From Lagopus muta (lineage: Eukaryota; Chordata; Aves; Galliformes; Phasianidae): a stretch of DNA of 64,000 nucleotides. Positions 48,901-60,900 of the stretch are shown in pieces. Each line of letters begins with the position of its first letter. The stretch's first letter is position 1. Position numbers and translations under genes: made by a program. The notes below the pieces were generated by a model, which saw only the letters and a list, made by a program, of their open reading frames with translations, was not told where the DNA came from and did no database searches. The stretch spans positions 5,594,001 to 5,658,000 of the forward strand of contig NC_064437.1 in the NCBI RefSeq assembly GCF_023343835.1. Reading direction: 5' to 3'.

Positions 48901-51900
48901 TGCAATGTCTCTGTAGCTGTGGAGTGTTTGTAAGTAGCTACTAATAACTTTGCTTAGGCTGCTTTTGTCACAATCTCAGGCTGTAGGAAGAAGAATTCTT
49001 ATAGTGAAACCAAGTAGAAGAGCCCCTGAGGGAAGTAAGCCAGCATGTTTGGAAGAGGAGAAAAGATTTGTGCCAAAATATTTATTCACACCCTTTGCTG
49101 TGTGGTGTCTGAAAGGCCTCACTGTTCTCCCTCACCTACTCTCTGACCACATGGCTCCCGTTACCCTGTTGGCTGAATTTGCTAAATGTCTCCACCCATT
49201 CTTCTCTATTGCGCCTTTGAGAGAAAGCCCAGAGGTGGATCCAGGAACTGTTAGTGTAGTACAAGTGCTGCTCTGTTCTAGAGACTGCTCCTTCCTTCTG
49301 TTTGTTGCTAATGTGTGTTTGAAGAAGAGTGCTTGCTTTTCAGTGCTGTGCAAAAGCTCCTATGGTTCGAAGAAGTAAGTTTTCTTGATTTGTCTTATTA
49401 TTTCTTCTGAGACCACCTCGCTTCCTGCTGTTACCAGTGAGCTGCAGCAGACAATAGAGAAGAGAATTGTTAACTATAGGACGGCAATTTCTAACACAAA
49501 GGACTTGGGTGAGAGTGCCAAACTGCGGCGGTACAAAAGAGGCCTTAAGGTAAGTTAGAGTCATAAGTTGTGTGAACAAGGAGGTGACAAAATCGGTTCT
49601 CACAGGTGTAGTTCAGTCTTTTCAGATGTGTGAAATTGCTGAAATGGGAGAGAAATTCTAATTCACTGCCTTGAGTGAATTCAAAAACATTTACTAGTGT
49701 TCCTGCATGCTAAATACGCAGGTAAAGTGTACTTTCATATGTCTGTGCATCAGCTCTTTTTCTGCTGAATGTAGCTAGTGGCACTTGGAGGCAGGGAATA
49801 TGGTAAATGCTGGTGTTGAACATGCCCATCTAGATCTGAATTTTACCTGCAGTGACTGTTACTTGCACTCACAGTTAGGAGCTTTCCTAATGCGTACACC
49901 TGCCATGATACCCCTTCCACTTGGTTCTGTGAGACAAAGGCAGGGTGTCTCACATGGGTGTGCTTGAAAATGAGTGAAAAGGGATTTTTCATTAGGACCG
50001 TTATAGATTGCAGCAAGGAGCAGTTTCTTTAGCTCTGCATGTTTTCAGCCAGGTGGCGTGCTTGCAGTTAGTTTGGTAGTGCTTGGTGATTGCTGCTGTG
50101 CAGTGTCTGTTTCCCTGTTCTCTGATCTCCTGCATTGTCTCAGACAGCAGCAGACTGTCTTGCTAAGCAAAGCTTTATCATTCAGTGAGGGAAGAGTGTA
50201 ATGTCTGTTTGGCTACCGAGTGTGCAGAGGGAGTGACTGAGGCCAAACCCAGGAAAGGAAATGCACAAGGGATGTTTCTGTGTGTGTCCTCTGCCTCTTT
50301 ACTCTGAATTGAATGTACGTGTAACCACCTGGCCTTTGGGAGAGCAAGAGGGACAGCAAAACTGGCTTGCTCACCAAATATGGAAACCTAGTGCTCTGTT
50401 TGTCTCTTCCTTTGCTTTGTTTTTCAAGGTAGGGAGTTTCCATGTGCTTAGGTGGTGTAGCTAAGGTTAGTAGACTGGATCTTACTTCACTGCTCACAGT
50501 TCCTTAATTAGCTAGATGACTCTCTAGCAAATGACGTATAGTTATCTCATGTTCTTGACTCCTGAATCTGAACTTTAATCCCAGAGAGTCTAATTCCATG
50601 TTTCAAGTAACACGTGAGGAGGAGAGAGCTGCGTTGTGTTGCTGGGCTGGTCTGAACCCCAGCCTCACATGCTGTTAGTAGGATTATATGTCCCACTGTT
50701 ACTTAGCAAGTCAAACAGTGCCTCAGCTAACTGAGAGTAGCAGTGACTCTGGCACTGATGAGATGTTGTTGTCTTTCTGTGCTTCAGTTTCAGTTTCTGT
50801 AAAACACAGATGAAGTAAAGACTTCTGGTTTGGCTTTAAGACCAGGATGCTTCTTTGTCTGTACTTTAAATTAAAAAAAGTAAAAAATAAAATAGTTTCT
50901 TTAAACCCTTTCTCTGCCACAAGTAGGAACTGTGTGACTAGCAGTTAACCCATGTTAATGATGGTGAGAGCTTCTTGCTGTAAGTCACCAGCCGTGCCAT
51001 TTCATTTGCTAGTGTTTAATGGCTTTTCTAATCCCCACAAAACAAGCATATGGACTCCTTCTTTCCCTAAATCCAATTTCGAAGTGACATTTCAGCAATA
51101 GCTTCCTTGGAGATTGTCTGTTAGAAAGCTGACTGTGCCACATCAGCTGTCTGATACTTGTAGGTGCTGAACTACTTTCAATTACCTAGTTTGTGTAGCA
51201 AGTCTTTTGCACTGTGTTAATCTGATAATTGGGCACCTTTCACTAGTGCTGATGTTGCCCTTGCAGAAAAAGAGGGAGTGCTAAAGGACATCCGTGTCTA
51301 GTGGTGGGATGTAATAGATCTCACCATGAGTAGGGGAATTAATTCATGTTTTAATGATTTTATGCTAGCACTATATTTGATGAAAACACCTACCAACTTT
51401 GGTGTTCTATCTCTCCCAGACATTGGAAACCATGCTGGCTGCAGTGAAGAGAGGCAAAAAAATCAATGAGGAAGAAATGCCACCACCTGTTGCAACAGGA
51501 AAAAGCTCTTCTCACGTATCTCAAGCCACAGGAGCAGAGCAGGAAAATTCAGGAGATTCAGTCAGTGTCCCACCAGAGAGCAGAGCTGAGTCTTGTGCAG
51601 GTGATGAGCAGAAGACCTCACATGAAGCAAAGCAGCACCTGGAATTGGAATCTCTACAGAGTCATGCTGCTTCTAGTCCTACCCTGGACACAGGTACCAT
51701 AATCTGAGAGAATAAGCTGTTGCAGTACTAATGCTGCATCTTTCTCCATTTTCCAGCTGTGTTGCAAAGCACTGCCTATGTCTGCACTTCCCTGCTGAAT
51801 ATTTCAGATAAAGTTGGCAGTGGGATAGTGCATCTCTGGCAGTGAAATCACATGTTACTATAGAGCTATGGTCTGTACTGTATCAATATGTTCAATCTTT

Positions 51901-54900
51901 ACTGTGTCTCAGCTTCTCCAGTGTAACATGTGGAATTAGGTGCTTTAAAGATTTTTGGAGATCCTGATTAAAAAACTCTTTTTTCTTTTTTTTCTTTTTT
52001 TTTTTAACTGGGGAAAGTGGGATTGTCAAGCCTGGTAGGACTGGAAACTGAGAGGAAAAGCTGGATGTGTGACTCAAAGGTAGATGTGCAGATAGATGAA
52101 AGTAACCAGAAGTACATCTATTCCATGCTCTGTGTAAGTCTCAGTATTATTTTGTTTTCACAGGTGTCCATAGCAGTGGCACACGAGAAATACTACTTAA
52201 GAGGCAGAAGGAGTATAAGTTAGCAGCTCTGAAAGCCAAGCAGCAAGGGGACCTGGAAAAGGCAAAGGAATACATGAAAATAGGCAAGGTATGCACACAG
52301 AAAATCTTGAATGCTAAACGTGCCCTGTGCTGTACCCACATACGGTGCTGCTGCATTCATTGATGTCATGTCTTCATTGTGACAGCTAGCAAGTGTTGGC
52401 CAGACTAGAATATACCTTCTGTTTTGTTTCTGTGCATTAGAAATTTAATGTGGTCTTGGAAGCTCTGGACAGTGGGCAGCCAATAGACCTCCAGAACATG
52501 CCTCCACCTCCTCAGGGTAAGGTGCACCTTACAGAAGCTTTTAGAAGTCTGCCTGTGCTGTAATGTGAAATGGTTCTGAATTTGATTGTGAAGCTGTAAG
52601 AATTAAAGATCACTGAGGTCTGAGACTTCGTGCATGTTCAAATTCTAATCAAAAGTGTCCAAGAAAAATGAGGTATTATTTATATTAATCTCTGTGAATT
52701 ACAAAGTTGGTGTACGTGTTGATGTCTAATTTTCCTTCTTTTGTAACTTCAGATAACAGGAGACAATATTTTAGTGGCAGAGAAAGGGGATGAGGGCAAA
52801 TTCTCAAAGTTCACTGTAATACTTAATGTTGTTCTGAGTTTCAGCTGAAGTTTGTAAAGTTTCAGATTAAGAGATCAGCAGATATGCTAACAGGGATACA
52901 AATGATGGTTAATTTCAGTGCATTGAAATCTAAATCTTAGGAAGGTAAAACATTAAAGAGACTTGGATCATTGTAAGAGACTTATTAAAATGGATCTAGC
53001 ATCATAACCAATATTTGATCTCTGCAAGTCAGTGTTTTAGACAATTTACTGCAAGTAGTGGATTATTATATTAAAAGAAAATAGATGACAGATTATTCTA
53101 TTTCAGTAAATTATGACTCTTATGACTTCTTAAGTTGTAAACTGATCACCAGATGGTGTTGGAGAGAATCCTCTCCCATGACATATTCCACTGTTAAACA
53201 CGGAGGGAGTGGATTTTTTTTTTAAGATTGTTAGATTGTTGTGAGTCTCCAGAATGAAACTAGAAACTGGTTTTCTTGTTTTCTAAAAGTAATCACTATT
53301 ATTTGAAACTTGGATTTCTGAATAGATGGTGTTACTTCCTTCCCTTTTCAGCACACCTTTTGTTGCTGGGATATTTTAGTCAAGTTAGTGATTTTTTTCA
53401 TGCTTCCCATCTGCCAAGGTGGCAAGTTGTGTTCTGTGAGAGAATGCTTAGAGTACCTGAAATGCTTTTACTTTGTTTCTTCTTCTTAGTAAGCAGCACA
53501 AACCTGAAATAAACCAGTATTTCACATTTTTCTACTGTAAGGCCCTTTCTCTGAATCTTGGGAAATCTAGACTTATCTAGCCACCCAAAGATTCTTTTGA
53601 AGCTGAAAAGCTTTCTGATAGGAGATCTGATCAATGCATGATTTTCTTACTCATTGGTGTTTACTTGCTGCTTATGGAATGTGCTGTGAATCTTCCTGCT
53701 TTCCTTGCTTTGCAGATCTTGAAAGCTTAGGAAATGTACAAGGTACATCCAAGCAAAAGGTTCCAGCTTCGGTGGGAAGTTCTCAGGATCTTGCAACACT
53801 TGATTCCCAAACCCAAGAAGCTTCAGGTAGGACTTCTGGGTTTTTGTAGGAAGCCATAAAGACAGCAGGGCTGGGAGGTGTTTTGAGGTCTGTATTTTCC
53901 AGTGAAGTACAGTAGGATTGAGTATAATCAGCTACGTTCTAAACCTTGCTGCTGATCCCATCTTGATTTTTGTTATAGACCAGTAATGAAAGTAAAAAAT
54001 TCATAAACTTCCTTCAGAAGAGTTGTATGTAAGAGTTTTCAGCAATAGCTTTGTCTCTGCAGGAGGTAAGGAAGGGTAGGAAAAAGGCAGCTTTTATGTT
54101 TTGAAGTCAGAATGACAGCTTTTCATTGTCTTCCTTATTTCAAGCTTCCCCACAGGAGCCAAAGACAGTGCTGGAAGCATTGCAGCAAAGGCTTGAAAAG
54201 TACAAGTTGGCAGCAGCACAAGCTAAAGCAAGTGGGGATGATCGGAAAGGCAGAATGCACGAGAGGATAGCCAAGGTAAAATGCAAATGTAGCAAGCTGT
54301 TTGCATCTAGCAAAGCTGTTGGAGGTAATTCTCTTGTTGAAGAATTTTTCAGGATAAGTCATTTGTGTATTGTCCTTTTATTTGGAAAGAACTTCAGTGT
54401 AAAAGCTCTAAAACCTTCAGTGTAAGGAAAAACAAAATACAAGTGTTCAGCTCTACTGAAATAAAACCAATTCAGAGGCAGGGCACGTACTGAAAATAAG
54501 AAGTAGAAAGAAGGTAAAGCTCAGTCTTTCATGCCAGAAGAATTTAAAGAATATGATCTCTGTTTCTGAGCTGCAGAAATTGTAGAGTTGAATTCTGATT
54601 CCAAGACTGCTGCTTATTAATATGTCAATGAGGTAATTTAGAGATTCAAAATTTTAGGAAAGCTTTTGTTTCAGAGCAGTGTTTTTACTTCCCTCTGACA
54701 TTTGTTACTATTCCAGAAGGAGTTTGTAAATAATCATTGAAGCAAGATTGTCCTCAGAATTAGAGAGTGGTGGTATGCATATACAACTTAATACCAAAAT
54801 ACTGTGTATTCTGCAATAGTTGGGGTAGTTAAATATAAATGATTAGTAACTTACAATTAACATAAAACTCCATTTTATGTCTTATTGAGTGCCTTTGATT

Positions 54901-57900
54901 TCAGCAATACCAGGATGCCATAAGAGCCCATAAAGCAGGGAGAAAAGTTAACTTTTCTGAGCTACCTGTTCCTCCTGGTAAGTGTGACCCTGTGTCCTAA
55001 TTGCAACTTTTGTACGTGCTCTGAGCTCTGCAGGAGTTGTGCAGGTGTTGCCTACTCATCCCATGAAGTGTCTCCTCCTTTTTTCAGTTCAGTTGACTGG
55101 CATTTCCTTTTGGTTAGCACTGAAGAACACATTTTAAAACTGCTCATCAAAATGCTCTCAAGCTTTCACACTGGTAAATATTTTTTGACAGTGCCAGAAG
55201 TTGAAAGCAACCCTGTTTGGGAGAGTTAAGCAACGTAATGATGAGCAGATGATGATGAATGTAACTCTCTGCTAGTTGTGGAGGAAAGGATAAACTTGGG
55301 ATGTTTGGTCTCTCTGGGGTAGGAGAAGGTTTTTGAAACTGGAAGAATTTTACCTGATGTTTCCCATTCTGTTTTTTCCCAGTAACAGCTTCAGATCTCT
55401 GTGTTTAATTAAATATCTCCTTGCAATGCTTGACAAGTCAGATGAATGCTGCCATTCTCAAGGCCAGTAAAAGTAGTGTACAGAGATGAAACAAATCATG
55501 CCTGTGTCACACTGAGACAGTGACAGAGACAGAAAATGAAACTCCATGAGACATGTTCTCTCTTCTTTTATCTTCTTAGAGTGCTTTGTCTATAAAGGTT
55601 TGGGCAAGGTCATCTATGAATACTTCATCTCTGGCTTGCATGATACTGTTTCTCTTCTTGGGAGAAACAGTTCCTTTTGCCTTGTGTGTGATGCATTCTT
55701 GTGATAAGATGCACCGTGCAGCAAAATGCTGCTTAGAGTTTCTAGTTTGGGGGAAAAAAATCCTCACAAGGACACAAATCAGGTGGCTTTTTGTCACTGT
55801 CAAATGTGGCAATGGCAAACTCTTCAGCAGGAGTAAAGTACATAGTGGTAAGGTAGGCAGTGCCAAGTGTGCCGTGTTGTGCTTTCAACAGCTCCTACTT
55901 TGGATCTGCCCCTGAAAAGCAGCAGTTCAGCAACTCATGCTCTAGGACACAATCTAATTCATAGTGAACATCAGTTGTGGTGAGAGTGAGGTACTCCAGG
56001 TTTAGCCTTCTGAAAATATGCATAACTGCTCATTTTCTTCACATAGCTGCATGTTTTCTAGTCAGGAGTTAGAAGCTATGTGATTTATGTTGAAGACAGC
56101 GGTCAGGCAGTCACTGAAAGCAGCTGTGAGATTATACAGGGCTGACAGTATGTTTCATTGCATCGGGGTGATGATAAGTAGCAGTCCTGACCTTTGTGGG
56201 GACAGAAATGCTGCTTACTAATGAAGCTGGTGTCACACAGGGCCGTTGGCATAAGGTCCCGTGTTCTGCCTGCCTGTATACATCAGATTAGTTATGTACC
56301 CACAGCAGCCATCTCCAAGCTCAAAAGCAGTTTAGTCATTGTTTCTTAGCCTTTCTAACGAGACTGGCCACAAGAATGCTTGCAACATATTAATGAGACA
56401 AACCTTACTAATTTAGAAGATCAGGGGCATCTCTGCTGTTTGAAGCTGACACTGAACTGGTGGCATGGAAATCAGAATTTATCTTCATCATCCAGCCTTC
56501 CTCCCATCCTTAAAAGGCTAATAAAATGATCAAAAGGATTGTTCTCCTTATACTCCACATTTAACTACTGCATTTTTGCTTTACTTTGCAATCTATCCAT
56601 TGCAATAGAACTTTCAGCATGTCCTTTGACAGCTAGTGTTATAGTCCATTTTCTGGACTTCAGCTATGTCTTTTTTTATAGGTGTATGGGGTATCACTGC
56701 TTTTCTGATGGACAGTGTGCCAAATAAAGTGAGGCTGTAGTAAAAGAGAAAAAAAAAAAGCCAGCAACTGTTTGTACAATCTGCTGCACGTCTGGTTGTA
56801 AAGGAGAGAGGCTAAATTATGTACTGTTTCTGAGCATCTCCTACCAATTTTCTGAAGTTGTAAGGTTCCTTGGTTGGCTGCCAGTTGTTGAGCTTAGAAA
56901 ACTATGCTCTGCTACTGCATCATTTTAGCATCATCCCTTAAGCTTGGATATTGGTGAGAGGTTTATTGTTAAGCCCACCTAGCAAAGATTTTTGGCCTTG
57001 GCCTCCGTCTAGATATACTAACTTACAAAATATGATAATTAATACTTTATAGAAATAACTTCACAGAAAAAAGAAGATAAACGGAAGTCGAAACATACAC
57101 ATTGCACAACTCATTGCTTCTTTCCTCCTTAGGATTTCCCCCCCTTCCTGGTGTTGCAGCACCAAGTGGTGACAGAACTATAGCTGCTGTTCTGGAAAAT
57201 GCCAGCAAGCTGGCAAGCATGGAGGATAACGATGAAGAGGATGAGGTTTGTGTTTCTTTTATATGTTTAGAAGTCTAAATTTTGTTTCTTCTGGTATAAT
57301 GAGACGACTTTCAGTTTCAAAGCGAACACCTCAGGTTCTGGCCATACCTTTACATTGTTCAGAGGTGCTTAAACCTATGTTGTATTCCTGCATCCCAATA
57401 GTTTCTGTTATTGCTTCCCCAGGATGATCAGCACTCACTGTGTCTTGTCACGCAGTATTTGCATTTAGGATTTGGTTTAATTTCTTTCCTTAGCTGAATT
57501 TGGTTGCTGATTATGCTTGTGCTTTCAACCAGAATAGGTTTTAATGGAGAGAATTCCTGGATGATGTTTTTGATGCATGCACTTGCTCTTTTTGAAACGA
57601 CTGTGTTGCTGAACACTGCTTTTGTCCCTTTTATAGCAGAGGTTCGGAGCTTGCAATGGGTCAGCTGCCTCCTGGCACAGCCCTACTTATAGACCCCAGA
57701 AGTTAGAATTCACAGTCTGGAATGTTATACACCTCTCAAAAGTGGTATTAGGGGGCTGGTATAGTGATAACCAGGTTTATTGATGCTTGAGATACCATCC
57801 TCCGGGTTACATTCTGCGCACTGAATATGAAATTACTTCTGTTATGGTAGAATGAACTTCTGACACAGGCCCCAGTTGCCAAGAAGCCTGCTCAGCTGCC

Positions 57901-60900
57901 TGGAAAGCCGACTCAGGTTGTTAAGCCCATTACAGTGCCATCTGCTGTAGCTGAGGAGGAAAGCTCTCCTGAGTGTGTAAAACAAGTTGCATCACCCTCC
58001 AGCCCGGACAAGGCAGAGTCAGTGGATCATCTTCCTCCAGCTGGTAAGGTGGTGGGATCAGCATTCCCTGTGATCCATGTGAAGTCATTTGCACTAATAC
58101 CTTGATGAAGACTCCTTTTCATTATGATTTAGATATAAGCTTGTGAATGCATGATATAGATTTCCTCTGTCAGGAGCCTTGGTATATTTGTCTGCTGGAG
58201 GGCAGACCATCCATACAGCCTTTATTTCACAGAGGCAGCATGTGTAATTACAAGGTTGATTGGGTTTTTAATTAATTTTGATGTAACAAATCTATTGATT
58301 CATAATATTTAACTCTGCTCACAGTTGAAACTCAACTCTCATTAGAGTGGATGGCTCACCAGTTTGAATGATTCATCAATGTAATGCAGCTTCCTGTATG
58401 AAACAGTGGTTTCTGCCTCATGTTTCACCCAAGGATATCAAACCAGTACATGGGCAGTAATTCATCAATCTCTATTCCTCCTATCCTAAGGTCACTGAAC
58501 AATTGTCTGTACAAGATTAATTGTACAGCCACCACCTCACTGAGCGATTTGGGCACGCACCAGCAGTGCCTGAGCTCTTACTGCTGTGGTGCCACGACCA
58601 TAATCCCACCCTGCCCTGGGTGCCTCCTCAGGACAAAGCAAACTGCCTGCTTACCTGACATGAGTTCTTTTGCAGAATGCAAAGGTATTCAGTGTGCCTG
58701 ATAGTTCATCTCTTCAGAAAGTTCCATGGCTTGTTTTTTAAAGAAACATAGAAGTTCTGTGCTTTGGCTTTGAAAGTCCTCAAGTCCTCATGAAAATAGG
58801 TTTCTGCAATTTCAGCTGGTGTATTCATCTCTTAAATGAATTGCTCTAGACTCTTACTGTGAAGAAGGTGGTATTACATCATCTCTGGCATCGCCTGGTC
58901 AGTGATCTGTCCTGGGCATTTCAGATGCCTTAAAATGAGACCAGTAGGTGCAATAAGAACTGACGCAAATTCATACAGACTTCATCTTCACAACAGAATG
59001 CCAGTACTTTGCTATCGTATATTTCACTAGTTAAACTACTTTCTATGACTCACATCTAATTTCCTTCTCTCTCCCAGAATTATGAAGTGCAGCTTAGTTG
59101 ATAATCAACTTTTTTTGGTCAGAGTATGTGAGGCATAAAGAGCTATGAGGGTGCAGTGAAACACTTCAGTTCTATGCTAGGAAAGGAGCCAAGATGAGTA
59201 TGAATAATGGCTCCATTAAGTTCATCTTGCACAGATTTTCTTTGAAAATACCTGTGTTCTGCATCTCAGCCTCACAGAGAACTCTGTATCCTGGTTATGT
59301 TGTCTCAGTGAAAACTGGGCTAGCTACCTTTTCTAATCACTTTGGGTTTGGCCAATGGGACAGGTTGCTCACAGCTGTAGGGTAGCAGCCTCTCTTGTGA
59401 GAGTGGGATGCTCATCTGACAGCAGTGAACATAGCATGAGAATTACTTGTGTATTTATTGGCAGAGACAGACACCTCTTGTAGGTGTTGTTTAGCTTGTG
59501 TAATTACAAGTAGAGTGCAGTGGTGAATGCACTGTGAGCATCTTTGGAAATGGCTGTACTCAGCTGATGCTGTACCCTTTCCTAAGTGAAGTAAACTAAG
59601 GGGCAAAATACACCAACCTGGTACATTGTATAGCAATCTTTTCTGTCTTGTGTGATTGTCCTTATTGCTTTGAGGATGAAAGAGAAGACCTAAGACTTAA
59701 GAAAACAGTTAAGATGGCAAGGAATTACAAATAAGCAGAGATGGATGTGTCTGAGTGTGCCTGCATACACTGTCTTATCTGTTTTCTCTGACAGAGAGAG
59801 TGGGAGAAGGGAAATGAGTAAACAGAAGTGCTTTCAAGGTTCATGTGCTCATAATATTCGCTGTCTTTGAGGAGTTTAAATGGCTAGCTGAAAGTTTGAA
59901 TTTGGCTTTTGCTATTTACCTGTCAGCTGTTGTGATTTGTTGTGACACTTTGAAGTATCTTTGTGCAGTGCTGTGAGTTGTTGTTTTTTGTTATGAAGGA
60001 TGCCATGATATGAGGAAGTGTTTCTCATGCTGATAAATGAGATTGAAACTAGCCAAGAAACAACGAAGTGCAGTAAGGAAATGTCCTCAGTGGATGTCTG
60101 TACTTTTACTGATTTTTCTATTGACTATAAACTGAACATGATAAAACTGTTTCAGGGCCATGTCAGTGTCGGATGAGTGAAGAATTTTTATACAACTGTT
60201 TTACAGCTAGGGAACAGCTGGAACTTCTGGAGAACAGAAAGAAGCAATATATGAAGGCAGCCATCAAAGCAAAGAAGGAAAATAATCTTGAACAGGCTAA
60301 GATGTATCTCAGAACAGCTAAGACCTTTGACCTGAAGATTGAGGAAGCAAAATGTGGCAAACTTGTTGATATTTCCAAGGTTAGTAGACTGCTTTGTATC
60401 ATATTCTCAGACATTTAATTGCATACTTAAAATGCTGGATGATTTAATAATATCTCTTGACACAAAACTAGTTAAAACCACACAAGTAGCAGATGTGGGT
60501 ACTGAGCCCTGAAATTGTGCTGGATTCTGAGAAAATCCAGTCTCTGTAAAGGGTTTGCTCCTGATGTGCAATGGAACACCTAAACTGTGCAGCTTGAAAA
60601 TGTTCCCTGGGTCTGTGGTGTGAGTACACCTCCTGGTCGTGTCTTAACTCCATTTTGGGCTGGGGATCAGGTGAATGTGATGCAGTGATGTCTAGCTCCT
60701 GCTGGTGTGTGGGTAGGTGGGGAAATCACACCGTGCTGTGGTATCTCTCTTGACCTGTATAATCAGGGAGCTAGAGCTGTAAGGCATTTTGTGGGGTCTT
60801 ACAACTTGTTCTGCAGGGTATAAGCAGTGGTTGGGTTGGAATTACCTAAACAGCCTGTCTCCCTTCGCTGACCTTTCCTTACGTTCTGACTGCTTTTTGT

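Noticed and set aside
48950-49378. 142-codon plus-strand ORF before CC2D1B exon 5
   Set aside because: It is in an intron, has no family resemblance, and the real exon starts at 49412 with a clear DM14 sequence. Probably a chance open frame.
56160-56240. Possible C/D snoRNA (GTGATGATAA box)
   Set aside because: A C-box-like motif and one CTGA occur, but no terminal D box and no closing stem were found.
58420-58701. 93-codon cysteine-rich ORF in CC2D1B intron
   Set aside because: Composition is unusual, but there are no acceptor/donor pair, Kozak context or recognisable motif. Kept only as a note.
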